DNA of 64,000 nucleotides. Origin: DATJLY01 sp963773665 (lineage in GTDB: Bacteria > Pseudomonadota > Alphaproteobacteria > ATCC43930 > CGMCC-115725). Made by a program: the position numbers and the translations under genes. The DNA lies in the NCBI GenBank assembly GCA_963773665.1, contig CAVZBZ010000001.1, forward strand, positions 1,116,001 to 1,180,000. Reading direction: 5' to 3'. Below the pieces are notes generated by a model. The model did not search any database. It saw nothing but the letters and a program-made list of their open reading frames with translations, and was not told the DNA's origin. Shown piece after piece: positions 45,968 through 57,439 of the stretch (positions within the stretch are counted from its first letter, which is position 1; every line of letters begins with the position of its first letter).

Positions 45968-46533
45968 GGCCCCTTCGGCTCCGGCCCGCGCAGGAAGATG
46001 GCGCCCAAGACGCCGCCCGCGAAAAGGAGCAGCGTCGGCGTGACGCGGAACACCAATGCCGCAATGAGCGCCACGACCGCAAGCGGCACCTCCCACGACG
46101 GCCATTTGATCTCGCGGCCGATGCGCACGGCCGAGACGAGGATGAGCGCCAAGGCCGCCGGGATGAGCGTCACCTTGATGTATTGCAGGCCCGCGCCGTG
46201 GCCCAGAACGCTGTAGGCCGCGGCCATCGCGACGGTGCAGCAGAAGCCCGGCAGGATCACCGCCGTCAGTGCCACGACGCTGCCCAGAAATCCGCCGAAG
46301 CGGTGGCCGATCGCGACCGTGACCGCGGTCATGGTGCCGCACGGCACGATGCGGCCGATGCTCCACAGCGTCAGAAGGTCGGCCCGGCTCATCATGCGCC
46401 GGCGCGTGACCAGCTCCTCCTCGAGCAGCGCCAAGACTGCGAGCCCGCCGCCAAAACCCAGCCCCGCCTTGAAGAAGATGGCGAAAATCTGCGCCTGCGA
46501 GAGCCGGCGTTGCCCGTGTCCATGGCTCGCCAC
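45964..46533 (-). CDS. Chromate transporter, first half-size subunit
   Basis: A 189-residue CHR-domain protein: IFAIFFKAGLGFGGGLAVLA, LLEEELVTRRRMMSRAD, LWSIGRIVPCGTMTAVTVAI. About six helices. The GTG at 46533 is chosen because GGAGG lies seven bases upstream; a GTG at 46560 gives nine more residues. Family members export chromate or take up related oxyanions; many have no proven substrate. Confidence 0.83.
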   Translation of the reverse strand: MASHGHGQRRLSQAQIFAIFFKAGLGFGGGLAVLALLEEELVTRRRMMSRADLLTLWSIGRIVPCGTMTAVTVAIGHRFGGFLGSVVALTAVILPGFCCTVAMAAAYSVLGHGAGLQYIKVTLIPAALALILVSAVRIGREIKWPSWEVPLAVVALIAALVFRVTPTLLLFAGGVLGAIFLRGPEPKGP

Positions 46534-46583
46534 GCTCAATCCTCCGAATTTCGGTTGCACCGCATGGCATGATACGATGCGCC

Positions 46584-47471
46584 ATGCTCGAAGGCTTCAC
46601 CCGCACCACGATCGCTGCGAAAGGCGCGCGCATCGTCACCGTCCATGGCGGCAGCGGGCCGCCGCTGCTCCTGATGCACGGCAACCCGTTCAGCCATCTG
46701 TCGTGGCGCAAGGTGGCGCGGCACCTGATGCGCGACTTCACCATCGTCGCGACCGATCTGCGCGGCTATGGCGACAGCGAGAAGCCGCCGGGCGGCGAGC
46801 GTCACGCGAATTATTCGTTCCGCGCCATGGCCGAGGATCAGGTCGAGGTGATGGAAGCTCTGGGCTTTCCGCGCTTCATAGCGGCGGGCCACGACCGCGG
46901 CGCGCGTGTCCTTCATCGCATGTGCCTCGACCATCCCGGCAAGGTCGCGCGCGCGGCATTTCTCGACATCCTGCCGCAGCACCACCTGCTCAACCACGTG
47001 AACCGCGATTTCGGCGTGTTCTCGTGGCACTGGTTCTTCATGGTGCAGCCCTACGATTTCCCCGAGCGGCTGATGCTCGCCGACCCGGAATATTTCATCC
47101 GCAAGAAGCTCGCCAAGACGGCGCAGGGATTGAGCTTCTTCGACGCGGACGCGCTCAAGGAATGGATCCGCCAGATCGCCGATCCGGCGACCGTCCATGC
47201 GATGTGCGAGGACTACCGCGCGACCTTCGGCATCGATCTCGAGACGGACACGAAGGATCACGATGCCGGCCGCAGGGTCGAGTGTCCGGCGCTGGTGCTG
47301 TGGGGTGCGACGGGCGGCGTCGGCCGCCATCACAAGCCGGCGGAAATCTGGCCGCTCTATGCCCGCAACATCGTGCGCATGCACGCGGTCAAGTCGGGCC
47401 ATTACCTGAGCGAGGAGGCGCCCGAGGAGACGGCGGCGGAACTCAAGGCCTTCTTCGCGCCGCGGCCCTGA
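46584..47471 (+). CDS. Alpha/beta hydrolase, likely fluoroacetate/haloacetate dehalogenase
   Basis: A 295-residue alpha/beta hydrolase. The nucleophile Asp104 is in AAGHDRGARVLHRM together with Arg105 and Arg108, which bind the substrate carboxylate in fluoroacetate dehalogenases. Asp128 (FLDIL) can be the acid, His273 (KSGHYLSEE) the base, and His149-Trp150 with Tyr211 match the halide pocket of the well-studied Rhodopseudomonas enzyme, as I recall it. The oxyanion motif is MHGNPFSHLSWRKV. All key residues are present, so defluorination or dechlorination of haloacetates is plausible; an epoxide-hydrolase-like role is the alternative. Confidence 0.85.
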   Translation: MLEGFTRTTIAAKGARIVTVHGGSGPPLLLMHGNPFSHLSWRKVARHLMRDFTIVATDLRGYGDSEKPPGGERHANYSFRAMAEDQVEVMEALGFPRFIAAGHDRGARVLHRMCLDHPGKVARAAFLDILPQHHLLNHVNRDFGVFSWHWFFMVQPYDFPERLMLADPEYFIRKKLAKTAQGLSFFDADALKEWIRQIADPATVHAMCEDYRATFGIDLETDTKDHDAGRRVECPALVLWGATGGVGRHHKPAEIWPLYARNIVRMHAVKSGHYLSEEAPEETAAELKAFFAPRP

Positions 47472-47560
47472 TCCAAGGTCCAGCGTTCGCATTCTGGACA
47501 GCGGCAGTATTTGCTTGCAAAATCGTCCCGTTGCCGACGGTCGCCGCTGAGGGGATGAGG

Positions 47561-48388
47561 ATGAGCGCGACGGACGCATCGGCGCGTCTTGCCGAGCGGC
47601 TCGAAGCCATAAGGACAAGGACGACCGCGCCGCAGGCGCCGGTTCTGCCGAAGCCTGCGCCGGAGTCCGAACAGGTCTCGCTCGACAGCGTCCGCCTGTT
47701 CGAGCCGCTGCCGGCCGACGCGCGCCGCGTGATCGAGCGCCGCTGCAGGCTCCTTCGCTTCGCCGCCGGCGCCGTCATGATCGAGCGCTTCAGCCAGGGT
47801 GATTCTGTGTATTTCCTGCTGAGCGGCGTCGCGCGCGTGGTGCACAATATCGGCGAGGCCGGCGAGATCACGATCGCCACGGTTGGCGCCGGCAATGCCT
47901 TGGGCGAGATCGCCGCGATCGACGGGCTCGGCAGAACCGCCACCATCATCGCCGAATCCGACTGCGCCGTCGCCGAGATGCAGGCTGCGGATTTTTGTAC
48001 ACTGCTCGGAAATTATGCCCAGATCGGGCTTGACCTGCTGCGGCGCTGGGCGTCGGTCATCCGCCAGCTCGACGAGAAGATCAGCTTTCTCGCCACCGGC
48101 AGCCCCGACCAGCGCGTCTATGCCGAGCTGGTGCGGCTGGCCAAGCCGACGAGCCAGGGCGGCGACCGCTGGACCATTCCGGAGATGCCGGCGCACCGCG
48201 AGTTCGCGATGTGGGCGCAGACGAGCCGCGAAGTGGTGATCCGCGTGCTCGCCGACCTGACCCGCACCGGCATGATCGAGCGCCGCGCCAAGACGTTGCA
48301 CATCCACGACTATGACGGCCTCCGCCGGCTCGCCGCCAACGCCGAGACGCCGCCCTCCGGCGCGGACGAGACGGCGCCGGCGGATTAG
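47561..48388 (+). CDS. Crp/Fnr family transcriptional regulator
   Basis: A 275-residue regulator with a 45-residue Pro-rich lead, a cyclic-nucleotide-binding-like domain (about 45-165: VIERRCRLLRFAAGAVMIER, LGEIAAIDGLGRTATIIAES) and a C-terminal winged helix (MPAHREFAMWAQTSREVVIR, LADLTRTGMIERRAKTLHIH). No Fnr-type N-terminal cysteine cluster is seen. The ATG at 47561 has GAGGGG six bases upstream; 47555 is an alternative. Its ligand is unknown. Confidence 0.87.
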   Translation: MSATDASARLAERLEAIRTRTTAPQAPVLPKPAPESEQVSLDSVRLFEPLPADARRVIERRCRLLRFAAGAVMIERFSQGDSVYFLLSGVARVVHNIGEAGEITIATVGAGNALGEIAAIDGLGRTATIIAESDCAVAEMQAADFCTLLGNYAQIGLDLLRRWASVIRQLDEKISFLATGSPDQRVYAELVRLAKPTSQGGDRWTIPEMPAHREFAMWAQTSREVVIRVLADLTRTGMIERRAKTLHIHDYDGLRRLAANAETPPSGADETAPAD

Positions 48389-48420
48389 CGCGCCAGAGCC
48401 GATCGGCAGCCGGCCCCAGG

Positions 48421-48448
48421 TTGCATGCGCAAAAGCGCTGTGTTAGAA
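48421..48448 (+). promoter_or_regulatory. Candidate promoter of the atp operon
   Basis: TTGCAT (48421-48426) and TTAGAA (48443-48448) are spaced by 16 bases, 133 bases before the atpH start. A GC hairpin (CCCGCCCG/CGGGCGGG, 48449-48469) follows at the likely transcript start. Confidence 0.4.
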
Positions 48449-48580
48449 CCCGCCCGCTTTCCGGGCGGGGCGTTGCGCGGGCCTCTGCCGTGCCGCATTA
48501 GCTGCGGAAAAAATCAAGCCCGATCGAAAATCGACGGCGGCTTGCGGCAGGTCATTCAACGCGCGCGGGGTAGACTGGAC

Positions 48581-49141
48581 GTGGCATCCGAAGCGAGAGG
48601 CGCAGGGGGCCTTGCCGAACGCTACGCAACCGCGCTCTTCGCGCTCGCCGACGAGCGGCGGGTGCTCGACGCCGTAGCATCCGATCTGGCGACGCTGCGC
48701 GCGCTGCTCGACGAGAGCGCCGATTTGCGCCGCCTCATCCGCAGCCCGGTGATTGCGCGCGGCGAGCAGGGGCGCGCGATCGAGGCCTTGGCCGAGCGCG
48801 CCGGGCTTCAGCCCATCACGCGCAATTTCCTTGGCCTTCTGGCGAAGAACCGCCGTCTCTTCGCGCTGCCCGACATGATCCGGCATTTCCTCGACGTGCT
48901 CGCGGAGCGGCGCGGCGAGGTCACGGCGGAAATCGCGGTGGCGCAGGAACTGTCGCAGGATCAGCGCCAGCGCATCACCGCCGAGCTGGCGCGCGCGGCG
49001 GGCCAGAAAGTGACGCTCGACATCCGCGTCGATCCGAGCCTTTTGGGCGGCCTTACCGTGCGTTTGGGCTCGCGGCTCGTCAACGCATCGATCAAGGACA
49101 AGCTCCACCGGCTCGAGATGGCCATGAAGGGGGTTCGTTAG
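48581..49141 (+). CDS. atpH: ATP synthase F1 subunit delta
   Basis: A 186-residue delta (OSCP) subunit joining the F1 head to the peripheral stalk. It has LAERYATALFALADERRVLD at the N terminus and TLDIRVDPSLLGGLTVRLGS plus RLVNASIKDKLHRLE at the C terminus. GTG at 48581 matches the family length; the longer open frame upstream has no homology. It is first gene of atpHAGDC; the Fo genes lie elsewhere, as usual in alphaproteobacteria. Confidence 0.93.
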   Translation: MASEARGAGGLAERYATALFALADERRVLDAVASDLATLRALLDESADLRRLIRSPVIARGEQGRAIEALAERAGLQPITRNFLGLLAKNRRLFALPDMIRHFLDVLAERRGEVTAEIAVAQELSQDQRQRITAELARAAGQKVTLDIRVDPSLLGGLTVRLGSRLVNASIKDKLHRLEMAMKGVR

Positions 49142-49143
49142 AC

Positions 49144-50673
<1,530 letters not shown>

Positions 50674-50674
50674 A

Positions 50675-51553
50675 ATGCCCAGCCTCAAGGATCTGCGGAA
50701 CCGCATTCGCAGCGTCCGCTCGACGCAGAAGATCACCTCTGCGATGAAGATGGTCGCGGCCTCGCGCTTGCGGCGCGCACAGGAGCAGGCGGAGGCGGCG
50801 CGGCCCTATTCGGCGCGGATGGAGCGCATGCTGGCATCGCTCGCCGCGAACCTGCGCGGCCTGGCGAATGCGCCGCGGCTCCTTGCCGGAACCGGGCAGG
50901 AGCAGCGGCACCTCATCGTCGTCGCCGGCTCCGACCGCGGCCTTGCCGGCGGCTTCAACGCCTCGATCCTGCGCGAGACGCGCCGCACCATCCGCGCGCT
51001 TCTGGCCGACGGCAAGGAGGTGAAGCTCCTCACCATCGGCCGCAAGCCGCGCGATTCGCTGCGCCGCGACCATGCCCGCCTCATCGTCGAAAGCCTGACC
51101 GAATTGGGCCGCCCGCGCCTCACCTTCGAGACGGCGCAGGATCTGGGCTTGCGCCTGGCGCAGCGCTTCGCGGCCGGCGAGTTCGATGTCGCGACCATCG
51201 TCTATAACCGCTTCCGCTCGGCCATGACGCAGGTCGTGACGAAGCAGCAGCTCGTCCCGTTCGCGCCGCCGCAGGACGCCGTCGCCGAAGCGGGCGGCGG
51301 CATCTACGAGTTCGAGCCGGACGAGACCGAGATTCTCGAGGCGCTTCTGCCGCGTGCGCTCGCGGTGCAGCTTTACGGCGCGCTCCTCGAAAACGCGGCG
51401 AGCGAGCAGGGCGCGCGCATGACGGCGATGGACAACGCCACGCGCAACGCCGGCGAGATGATCGACAAGCTCAACATGACCTACAACCGCACGCGCCAGG
51501 CCTCGATCACCAAGGAGCTGATCGAGATCATTTCCGGCGCCGAGGCGCTTTGA
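50675..51553 (+). CDS. atpG: ATP synthase F1 subunit gamma
   Basis: A 292-residue rotor subunit. It starts MPSLKDLRNRIRSVRSTQKI and TSAMKMVAASRLRRAQ, has SDRGLAGGFNASI, and ends with the conserved DNATRNAGEMIDKL...YNRTRQASITKELIEI helix. It begins one base after the atpA stop. Confidence 0.97.
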   Translation: MPSLKDLRNRIRSVRSTQKITSAMKMVAASRLRRAQEQAEAARPYSARMERMLASLAANLRGLANAPRLLAGTGQEQRHLIVVAGSDRGLAGGFNASILRETRRTIRALLADGKEVKLLTIGRKPRDSLRRDHARLIVESLTELGRPRLTFETAQDLGLRLAQRFAAGEFDVATIVYNRFRSAMTQVVTKQQLVPFAPPQDAVAEAGGGIYEFEPDETEILEALLPRALAVQLYGALLENAASEQGARMTAMDNATRNAGEMIDKLNMTYNRTRQASITKELIEIISGAEAL

Positions 51554-51566
51554 GGACAGAGGAACA

Positions 51567-52991
<1,425 letters not shown>

Positions 52992-52992
<1 letters not shown>

Positions 52993-53450
52993 TGGCGGAA
53001 AAGCTCCAGTTCGAGCTGGTGTCGCCGGAAAGGCTTCTCCTGTCCGAGCCCGTGGGCCTGGTCGTGGTGCCGGGGACGGAGGGGAATTTCGGCGTGCTGC
53101 CCGGGCACGCGCTGTTCATCTCCACCGTGCGGCCGGGCGTGATCGACGTCTATGCCGAAGGATTGCCGACCGTCAGCGAGCGCATCTTCGTCTCGGGCGG
53201 CTTCGCCGAGGTGACGCCGGAGCGCTGCACCGTGCTGGCCGACGAGGCCGTGCCATTCTCTTCGCTCGACCGCACAGCGCTCGAAGCCGAGGCGCGCGAG
53301 CTCGACAACCGCGCCGCCGCCTTGCGCGACCAGTCCGCCCGCCTCTCCGGCGACGAGCGCGACCAGGCGTTCGCCGACCTCGCAGCATCCGAGCGCCGCC
53401 GCGCCGTGGCGCGGGCAAAGCTCGAAGCGCTGAGCACGGCGCAGCACTGA
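52992..53450 (+). CDS. atpC: ATP synthase F1 subunit epsilon
   Basis: A 152-residue epsilon subunit with the beta-sandwich (LQFELVSPERLLLSEPVGLV; GTEGNFGVLPGHALFISTVR) and a helical tail. The ATG at 52992 overlaps the atpD TGA by one base. The C-terminal helices are Ala/Arg-rich, as in other alphaproteobacteria. Confidence 0.95.
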
Positions 53451-53471
53451 GTGTTCCAGCCCCGTCAGTCG

Positions 53472-53502
53472 ATGGCCGGGACAGGCCCGGCCGCCCGGCC
53501 AT
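53472..53502. terminator. Hairpin between convergent atpC and CYTH-CHAD genes
   Basis: ATGGCCGGG (53472-53480) pairs with CCCGGCCAT (53494-53502). It lies between two converging genes and could end both transcripts, but has no U-run on either strand. Confidence 0.4.
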
Positions 53503-53514
53503 GACGACAATCGG

Positions 53515-55077
53515 TTACGCCGCGCCGCCGGCGCCGGGCGGCACCACGGGGCGCCAGAACGGTTTCGCGCGGCGCAGCCGGCGCACGTCGCGGCGCAGCT
53601 TTGCCTCCTCGTCGGCGAGGCCGCGCAGATGCCAGCCGAGCACCAAACCTGCATCGCGGCCGACCTCGGCGGCATCGGTGCCGGCGGGCCGCGCGATCTC
53701 CTGCATCAGCGCCTGCGCGGTGCACACGTCGTTCAAGTGGCCCAAATCCTCCTGTAGCGGCTTCACCCGCCGCATCACCGCCCTGATCTCGCCCGTGTCG
53801 AACAGCGGCCCCAAAAACTCGATCACGTAGCGCAGTTTCTTGAGCGCGATGCGCAGTTCGTGCCGCTCCTCCTGCGGCAGCCTGGCGAAATGCCGGCTGC
53901 GCTTCCTCACCTGTCGCCAGCGCCGCTCGATGAGCCTCGGCGCCACCTCGGCGATCGGCGCAAAGAGCGGCGCGGCCGCTTCCGAGGCCTTCTGGTCGCG
54001 CCAGCCGCGCGCTTCGAACCAGCGCGCGAGCTGCAGGATCGATGCGGCATAGCGGCGCGAGCCGATCGCTTCCTTGGCGGCGTCGTGGGCAGCGCGGCGC
54101 CGGCGCTTGGCGGCCTCGGCGAGGCGCTTCAGGTCGGCGTCCTCCGGCAGCGCGGCGCGGACCGGCGCGAGCAGGCCCGAGGTGAAGGCGTCCCAGTTGC
54201 GCGCCGCCTCGAGGCTCGAGGCGAGCCACTTCAGCTCGTCCAGCGCCTGACGGTAATGGTCTTGCGGCAGCGCGGATTTGACGGCAGAGAGCGCCGAGCG
54301 CAGGCGCCGCAGCGCCACGCGCATCTGGTGGAACGCCTCGGCCTCGCCGGCGAGCGCCGCCGCCTCGTTGCGCAGCAGCTGGCCGATGCAGTCGCGCCCC
54401 ATCGCCTGCAGCACCGCCTCGACCGTCATGCCCGGCGCGAGCGCGAACGGTTTCGCGCGCACCGTGCCCGGCTCGGCGCCGGCGAGACGATAGCCCCGGT
54501 CGGACTGGCTCCGCGTCTCGATTCGGAGCGGCGCCACTTCGAGCAGCTTCAGCGCCAATTCGTAGAGCGACGCGGGATCGCCGCGCTTGAGCGCGAGCGC
54601 CACCTCGCACACCGGCTCGTTCGCCCCGCCCGCTGCGGCCGTGATCTCGCCCTCGTCGAGCATTGCGGCGATCTCGACCGAGGGATCGGTATCGACCATG
54701 AACATCGTGCGGCGCAGCTCGGTCCTGAACAGCGGGCGCAGCTCGTCGCCGGCGACGATCGCCGCAAGGCGCGGACCGGTTTCGGGCGCCGCCGGGTCGG
54801 GCCGGTCGCCCGCGATCGGATCGCGCCACTCGGCATTGGCGGCGCCGTTGCCCGCGGCGAATCCGTTGCCCTTCAAGGCCTGGACCCGGCGCGCATCCTG
54901 CGCCTGAACGCACAGGCTCAAATGATTCTGTCTGAGCTTCAGATCGGCGGAATCATAATAGGTGCTGGTCAGCAGCGCAGCCTCCGGGGCCGGATTCGCG
55001 CCCGATCCAGCGAGGGCCAGCTTCAGCGCCGGAAGATGAATTGGAGACGTCGCGAGTTTCAGTTCGAGCGCGGTCAC
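53515..55077 (-). CDS. CYTH-CHAD domain protein
   Basis: A 520-residue cytosolic protein with an N-terminal CYTH (triphosphate tunnel) domain at about 1-205 (starts MTALELKLATSP) and a C-terminal CHAD domain at about 220-500 (EAFHQMRVALRRLRSALSAV; HELRIALKKLRYVIEFLGPL; LQEDLGHLNDVCTAQ). CYTH members hydrolyse inorganic triphosphate; CHAD domains bind polyphosphate. It therefore probably acts on, or attaches to, polyphosphate. The usual EXEXK opening reads LELKL, slightly degenerate, so the catalytic role is uncertain. Confidence 0.88.
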   Translation of the reverse strand: MTALELKLATSPIHLPALKLALAGSGANPAPEAALLTSTYYDSADLKLRQNHLSLCVQAQDARRVQALKGNGFAAGNGAANAEWRDPIAGDRPDPAAPETGPRLAAIVAGDELRPLFRTELRRTMFMVDTDPSVEIAAMLDEGEITAAAGGANEPVCEVALALKRGDPASLYELALKLLEVAPLRIETRSQSDRGYRLAGAEPGTVRAKPFALAPGMTVEAVLQAMGRDCIGQLLRNEAAALAGEAEAFHQMRVALRRLRSALSAVKSALPQDHYRQALDELKWLASSLEAARNWDAFTSGLLAPVRAALPEDADLKRLAEAAKRRRRAAHDAAKEAIGSRRYAASILQLARWFEARGWRDQKASEAAAPLFAPIAEVAPRLIERRWRQVRKRSRHFARLPQEERHELRIALKKLRYVIEFLGPLFDTGEIRAVMRRVKPLQEDLGHLNDVCTAQALMQEIARPAGTDAAEVGRDAGLVLGWHLRGLADEEAKLRRDVRRLRRAKPFWRPVVPPGAGGAA

Positions 55078-55451
55078 ACATTGCCCCGTGCAGCGGTGCC
55101 GATTTTACAAATTTGTGACGCACCGCGCCAGCCGCGGCGGCGTGACCCACGGCTTTTTGCGAAACGAAGCCAATTTTTGCCGCACGCGGGAGGGTTGACG
55201 GATGTACGTAACGATACTATATTAGCGTACATATGAAGTGTAGCCGGGGAACGGCGCGGAATTTTGCCGAACGAAGCCAATTTTGGTCCCTTTGCCGGCG
55301 CCAAAAGTAATTGGATCAGTTGGGAGGGTGATTGCGAGAGGCTGGCGGAATGGGAAAGATGAACGTATTTTGCAGTTGGCGCACGGGAGATTACGCCGAA
55401 CTTTATCGGCGGCGAGTGCGATGCCCGCGCTGGGTTCGGGGAAACTACGTC
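55078..55451. other. AT-rich intergenic stretch with direct repeat and orphan promoter/operator
   Basis: No supported gene. A 26-base direct repeat (55154-55179 and 55261-55286, core ACGAAGCCAATTTT, 22 of 26 identical) brackets a strong promoter/palindrome at 55195-55232. Downstream of it only a 25-codon frame (55233-55310) starts on the + strand. It may be the end of the IS1595-type element or debris of a lost toxin-antitoxin locus. Confidence 0.5.
55195..55232 (+). promoter_or_regulatory. Strong sigma70-type promoter overlapped by a palindromic operator
   Basis: TTGACG (55195-55200) and TATATT (55218-55223) are spaced by exactly 17 bases. ATGTACG (55202-55208) and CGTACAT (55226-55232) form an inverted repeat covering the -10 region. 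This is the arrangement of an autorepressed promoter, yet no full gene follows. Confidence 0.6.
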
Positions 55452-56294
55452 CTAGCCGCGGTCTTCGTAATTATGGGGGCCCCAAGGCTCAGCGTGCTCG
55501 CCGAAGAGATCGACGACGAACACATAACAAAAGTGGCGGACCCAATCTTCGCCGAATGCGTCGCTGTAGGTAATGTCCCCATAGATGTAAAGCGACGAGC
55601 GCTTTGCTCGCGCGTCTGCAATTTCATTGACGATGCGCCAAATGCCGGGGTCGCGCCTGTCCAGGCTAGAAATGTCTGGATAAATCAACCCCCCCAAGTG
55701 TTTGGTCTCGCCCTTTGCGATGGTAGTGGGGGTGGTAATACCGCCAGGAACGTTGGGCCTGATTCGACGGCCGTTGTCATCATAAATGAAGTCGTCGGCG
55801 ATTGGTTTCCCGAAGGGCCGCGCGTACCAAACAAAGAAGGCCCGCACGTTAGTTGCTATGGTTTCGCCCCCGTTGAGCACTCCAATTTCAACGTGGTCAG
55901 CTTGAAACTGCGCGCCAAATCGATGATCGTCTCGGCAAAATGCGATCTCGCACTGGATTTTCATTTCTGTGATGGTGAGCGTTGCCCGGGATTTTGTGGC
56001 TTCGGTGTTTCTTGCTACCTGGATTCCGAAAAGCGCGACAAGCAGGGCCGCGACGCCAGCGAACGCTATGACTCGGTTAGTCTCAATAATCTTCCAAAGT
56101 CTCTGAAGCATGTTCTTGGGTACGCGGGCGTCAGCATCGCGTGGATTGGGATGCTCGCTGTGACGCTTTGGGTCATTGACAGACATGGCAGATTTGGACT
56201 TCAATTCTTCCCGGCGTTGCTTGGACTCGGACTGTTTGCTGGGCTGGCTTGGGCTTCCTTGTCGTGGGTTCTTCCGTGACCTGCGTCTTGACAT
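55452..56294 (-). CDS. Membrane-anchored protein coupled to an IS1595-type transposase remnant
   Basis: A 280-residue protein with a very basic, disordered N terminus (1-60), one membrane helix (about 74-93, VIAFAGVAALLVALFGIQVA) and a C-terminal domain that would be periplasmic or cytoplasmic. That domain contains EIAFCRDDHRFGAQF and a YIYGDITYSDAFG motif near the end. No function is known. Base composition is lower in GC than the neighbours. Its ATG overlaps the stop of the transposase remnant by one base (TGATG), so it looks like a passenger gene translated with the transposase. ATG at residue 37 is a possible alternative start. Confidence 0.65.
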   Translation of the reverse strand: MSRRRSRKNPRQGSPSQPSKQSESKQRREELKSKSAMSVNDPKRHSEHPNPRDADARVPKNMLQRLWKIIETNRVIAFAGVAALLVALFGIQVARNTEATKSRATLTITEMKIQCEIAFCRDDHRFGAQFQADHVEIGVLNGGETIATNVRAFFVWYARPFGKPIADDFIYDDNGRRIRPNVPGGITTPTTIAKGETKHLGGLIYPDISSLDRRDPGIWRIVNEIADARAKRSSLYIYGDITYSDAFGEDWVRHFCYVFVVDLFGEHAEPWGPHNYEDRG

Positions 56295-56548
56295 CAGCAG
56301 CCCCCGATCGCGGTCCCGAAGATGTCCGGGTTCTCCCGGATATTGTAGCGGAACTGGAACTTGGCGACGTAGAGCGGCAGGTACTTTTTGCTGACCTTGT
56401 GGAAACTCCCCATGACGCCGCGCTTAACGAGCGACCAGAACCCCCCGATTGTCTGAGTGTGAACCGCGCCGACGACGTACTGGCCGCGAGCATTTTCCAC
56501 GGTCGCGTGCGGGTTCGCGGACGGCCCGGGATACGCATTCATGGTCAA
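56294..56548 (-). pseudogene. IS1595/ISXO2-type transposase, C-terminal remnant
   Basis: The 84 residues match only the end of an IS1595-family transposase: HATVENARGQYVVGAVHTQT, IGGFWSLVKRGVMGSFHKVS, KKYLPLYVAKFQFRYNIREN, then DIFGTAIGGC. The N-terminal zinc ribbon and most of the DDE core are gone. The cut lies near 56550, so the element cannot move by itself. Confidence 0.75.
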
Positions 56549-56620
56549 TTTGGTGCGAAGCCGGGTCGGAAGGCGCCGTCCGACGCAAGCGGGGGCGACG
56601 ATTGGAGCGGCAGTCCGACC

Positions 56621-57439
56621 CTAGCTCCGCGCGCGCTCGACCTCGTCCTTGAGGTGGCCCCAGATGCCGTACACGATCTCGCCGTAGCGCGGATCGTGGC
56701 GCAGCTCGAGCACGTGGCGCGGGCGCTCCAAGGGCACGTCGATGATGGTCTTGGTGTGGCCCGGGCTTGCCGTCATCACCATGATCTTGTCGCCCAAGGT
56801 CACCGCCTCGTCGACGCTATGGGTGATGAAGACGACGGTCTTCTTGTCGGCCTCCCAGATGCGCAGAAGCTCCTGCTGCAGAATCGTCTTGTTCTGCTCG
56901 TCCAAGGCCGAGAACGGCTCGTCCATCAGCAGGATGTCGGGATCGTTGGCGAACGCGCGCGCGATCGACACGCGCTGGCGCATGCCGCCCGAAAGCTGGT
57001 GCGGGTAAAGATCCGCAAAGCGCGTGAGCCCGGTGCGGTCGAGCCATTGCCGCACCGCGCTGTCGATCTCGTCCTTGCCGGCGTGGCGCATCCTCAGGCC
57101 ATAGGCGGCGTTGTCCCACACCGTCATCCACGGGAAGATCGAATCGCCCTGGAACACCATCGAGAATTGCGGCCGGGCGCGGCCGGGGTCGGAGATTTCG
57201 ACCGTGCCGCTCGTCACTTGCTCGAGCCCGCCGAGGATGCGCAAAAGCGTCGTCTTGCCGCAGCCCGAGGGGCCGACGATGGTGAAGAACGTGCCTTCGG
57301 CGATGTCGATCGAGACGTCCTCGATCGCGTTCAGGCCGCCGAAATGCTTGTGCAGGTTGCGGATGCGGATCTTGGCCTCGCCCGCCGCAGCCCGCGCTGC
57401 GACAGTGCTCAAGCGTCCGTCTTCCACGGGATCAGCCAC
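56621..57439 (-). CDS. ABC transporter ATP-binding protein (nitrate/sulfonate/taurine type)
   Basis: A 272-residue ATPase of the SsuB/TauB/NrtD group. Walker A VGPSGCGKTTLL, the Q-loop VFQGDSIFPWMTVWDN, signature QLSGGMRQRVSIARA, Walker B ILLMDEPFSALDE and the switch His in VFITHSVDEAV are all present. It overlaps the permease gene by 31 bases. Confidence 0.92.
   Translation of the reverse strand: MADPVEDGRLSTVAARAAAGEAKIRIRNLHKHFGGLNAIEDVSIDIAEGTFFTIVGPSGCGKTTLLRILGGLEQVTSGTVEISDPGRARPQFSMVFQGDSIFPWMTVWDNAAYGLRMRHAGKDEIDSAVRQWLDRTGLTRFADLYPHQLSGGMRQRVSIARAFANDPDILLMDEPFSALDEQNKTILQQELLRIWEADKKTVVFITHSVDEAVTLGDKIMVMTASPGHTKTIIDVPLERPRHVLELRHDPRYGEIVYGIWGHLKDEVERARS

Noticed and set aside
45443..46744. 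A single 433-residue chromate transporter
   Set aside because: The long frame joins the true second subunit to an out-of-frame reading of the first; two overlapping half-size genes explain the sequence better.
48449..48469. GC hairpin upstream of atpH as terminator of the Crp-type gene
   Set aside because: It lacks a T-run and lies just after promoter-like elements, so a leader structure is as likely; not called a terminator.
55332..56279. A 315-residue open frame on the + strand
   Set aside because: It is antisense to the coupled membrane protein gene; its sequence shows no domain, and the minus-strand frame has a membrane helix and a start overlapping the transposase stop.
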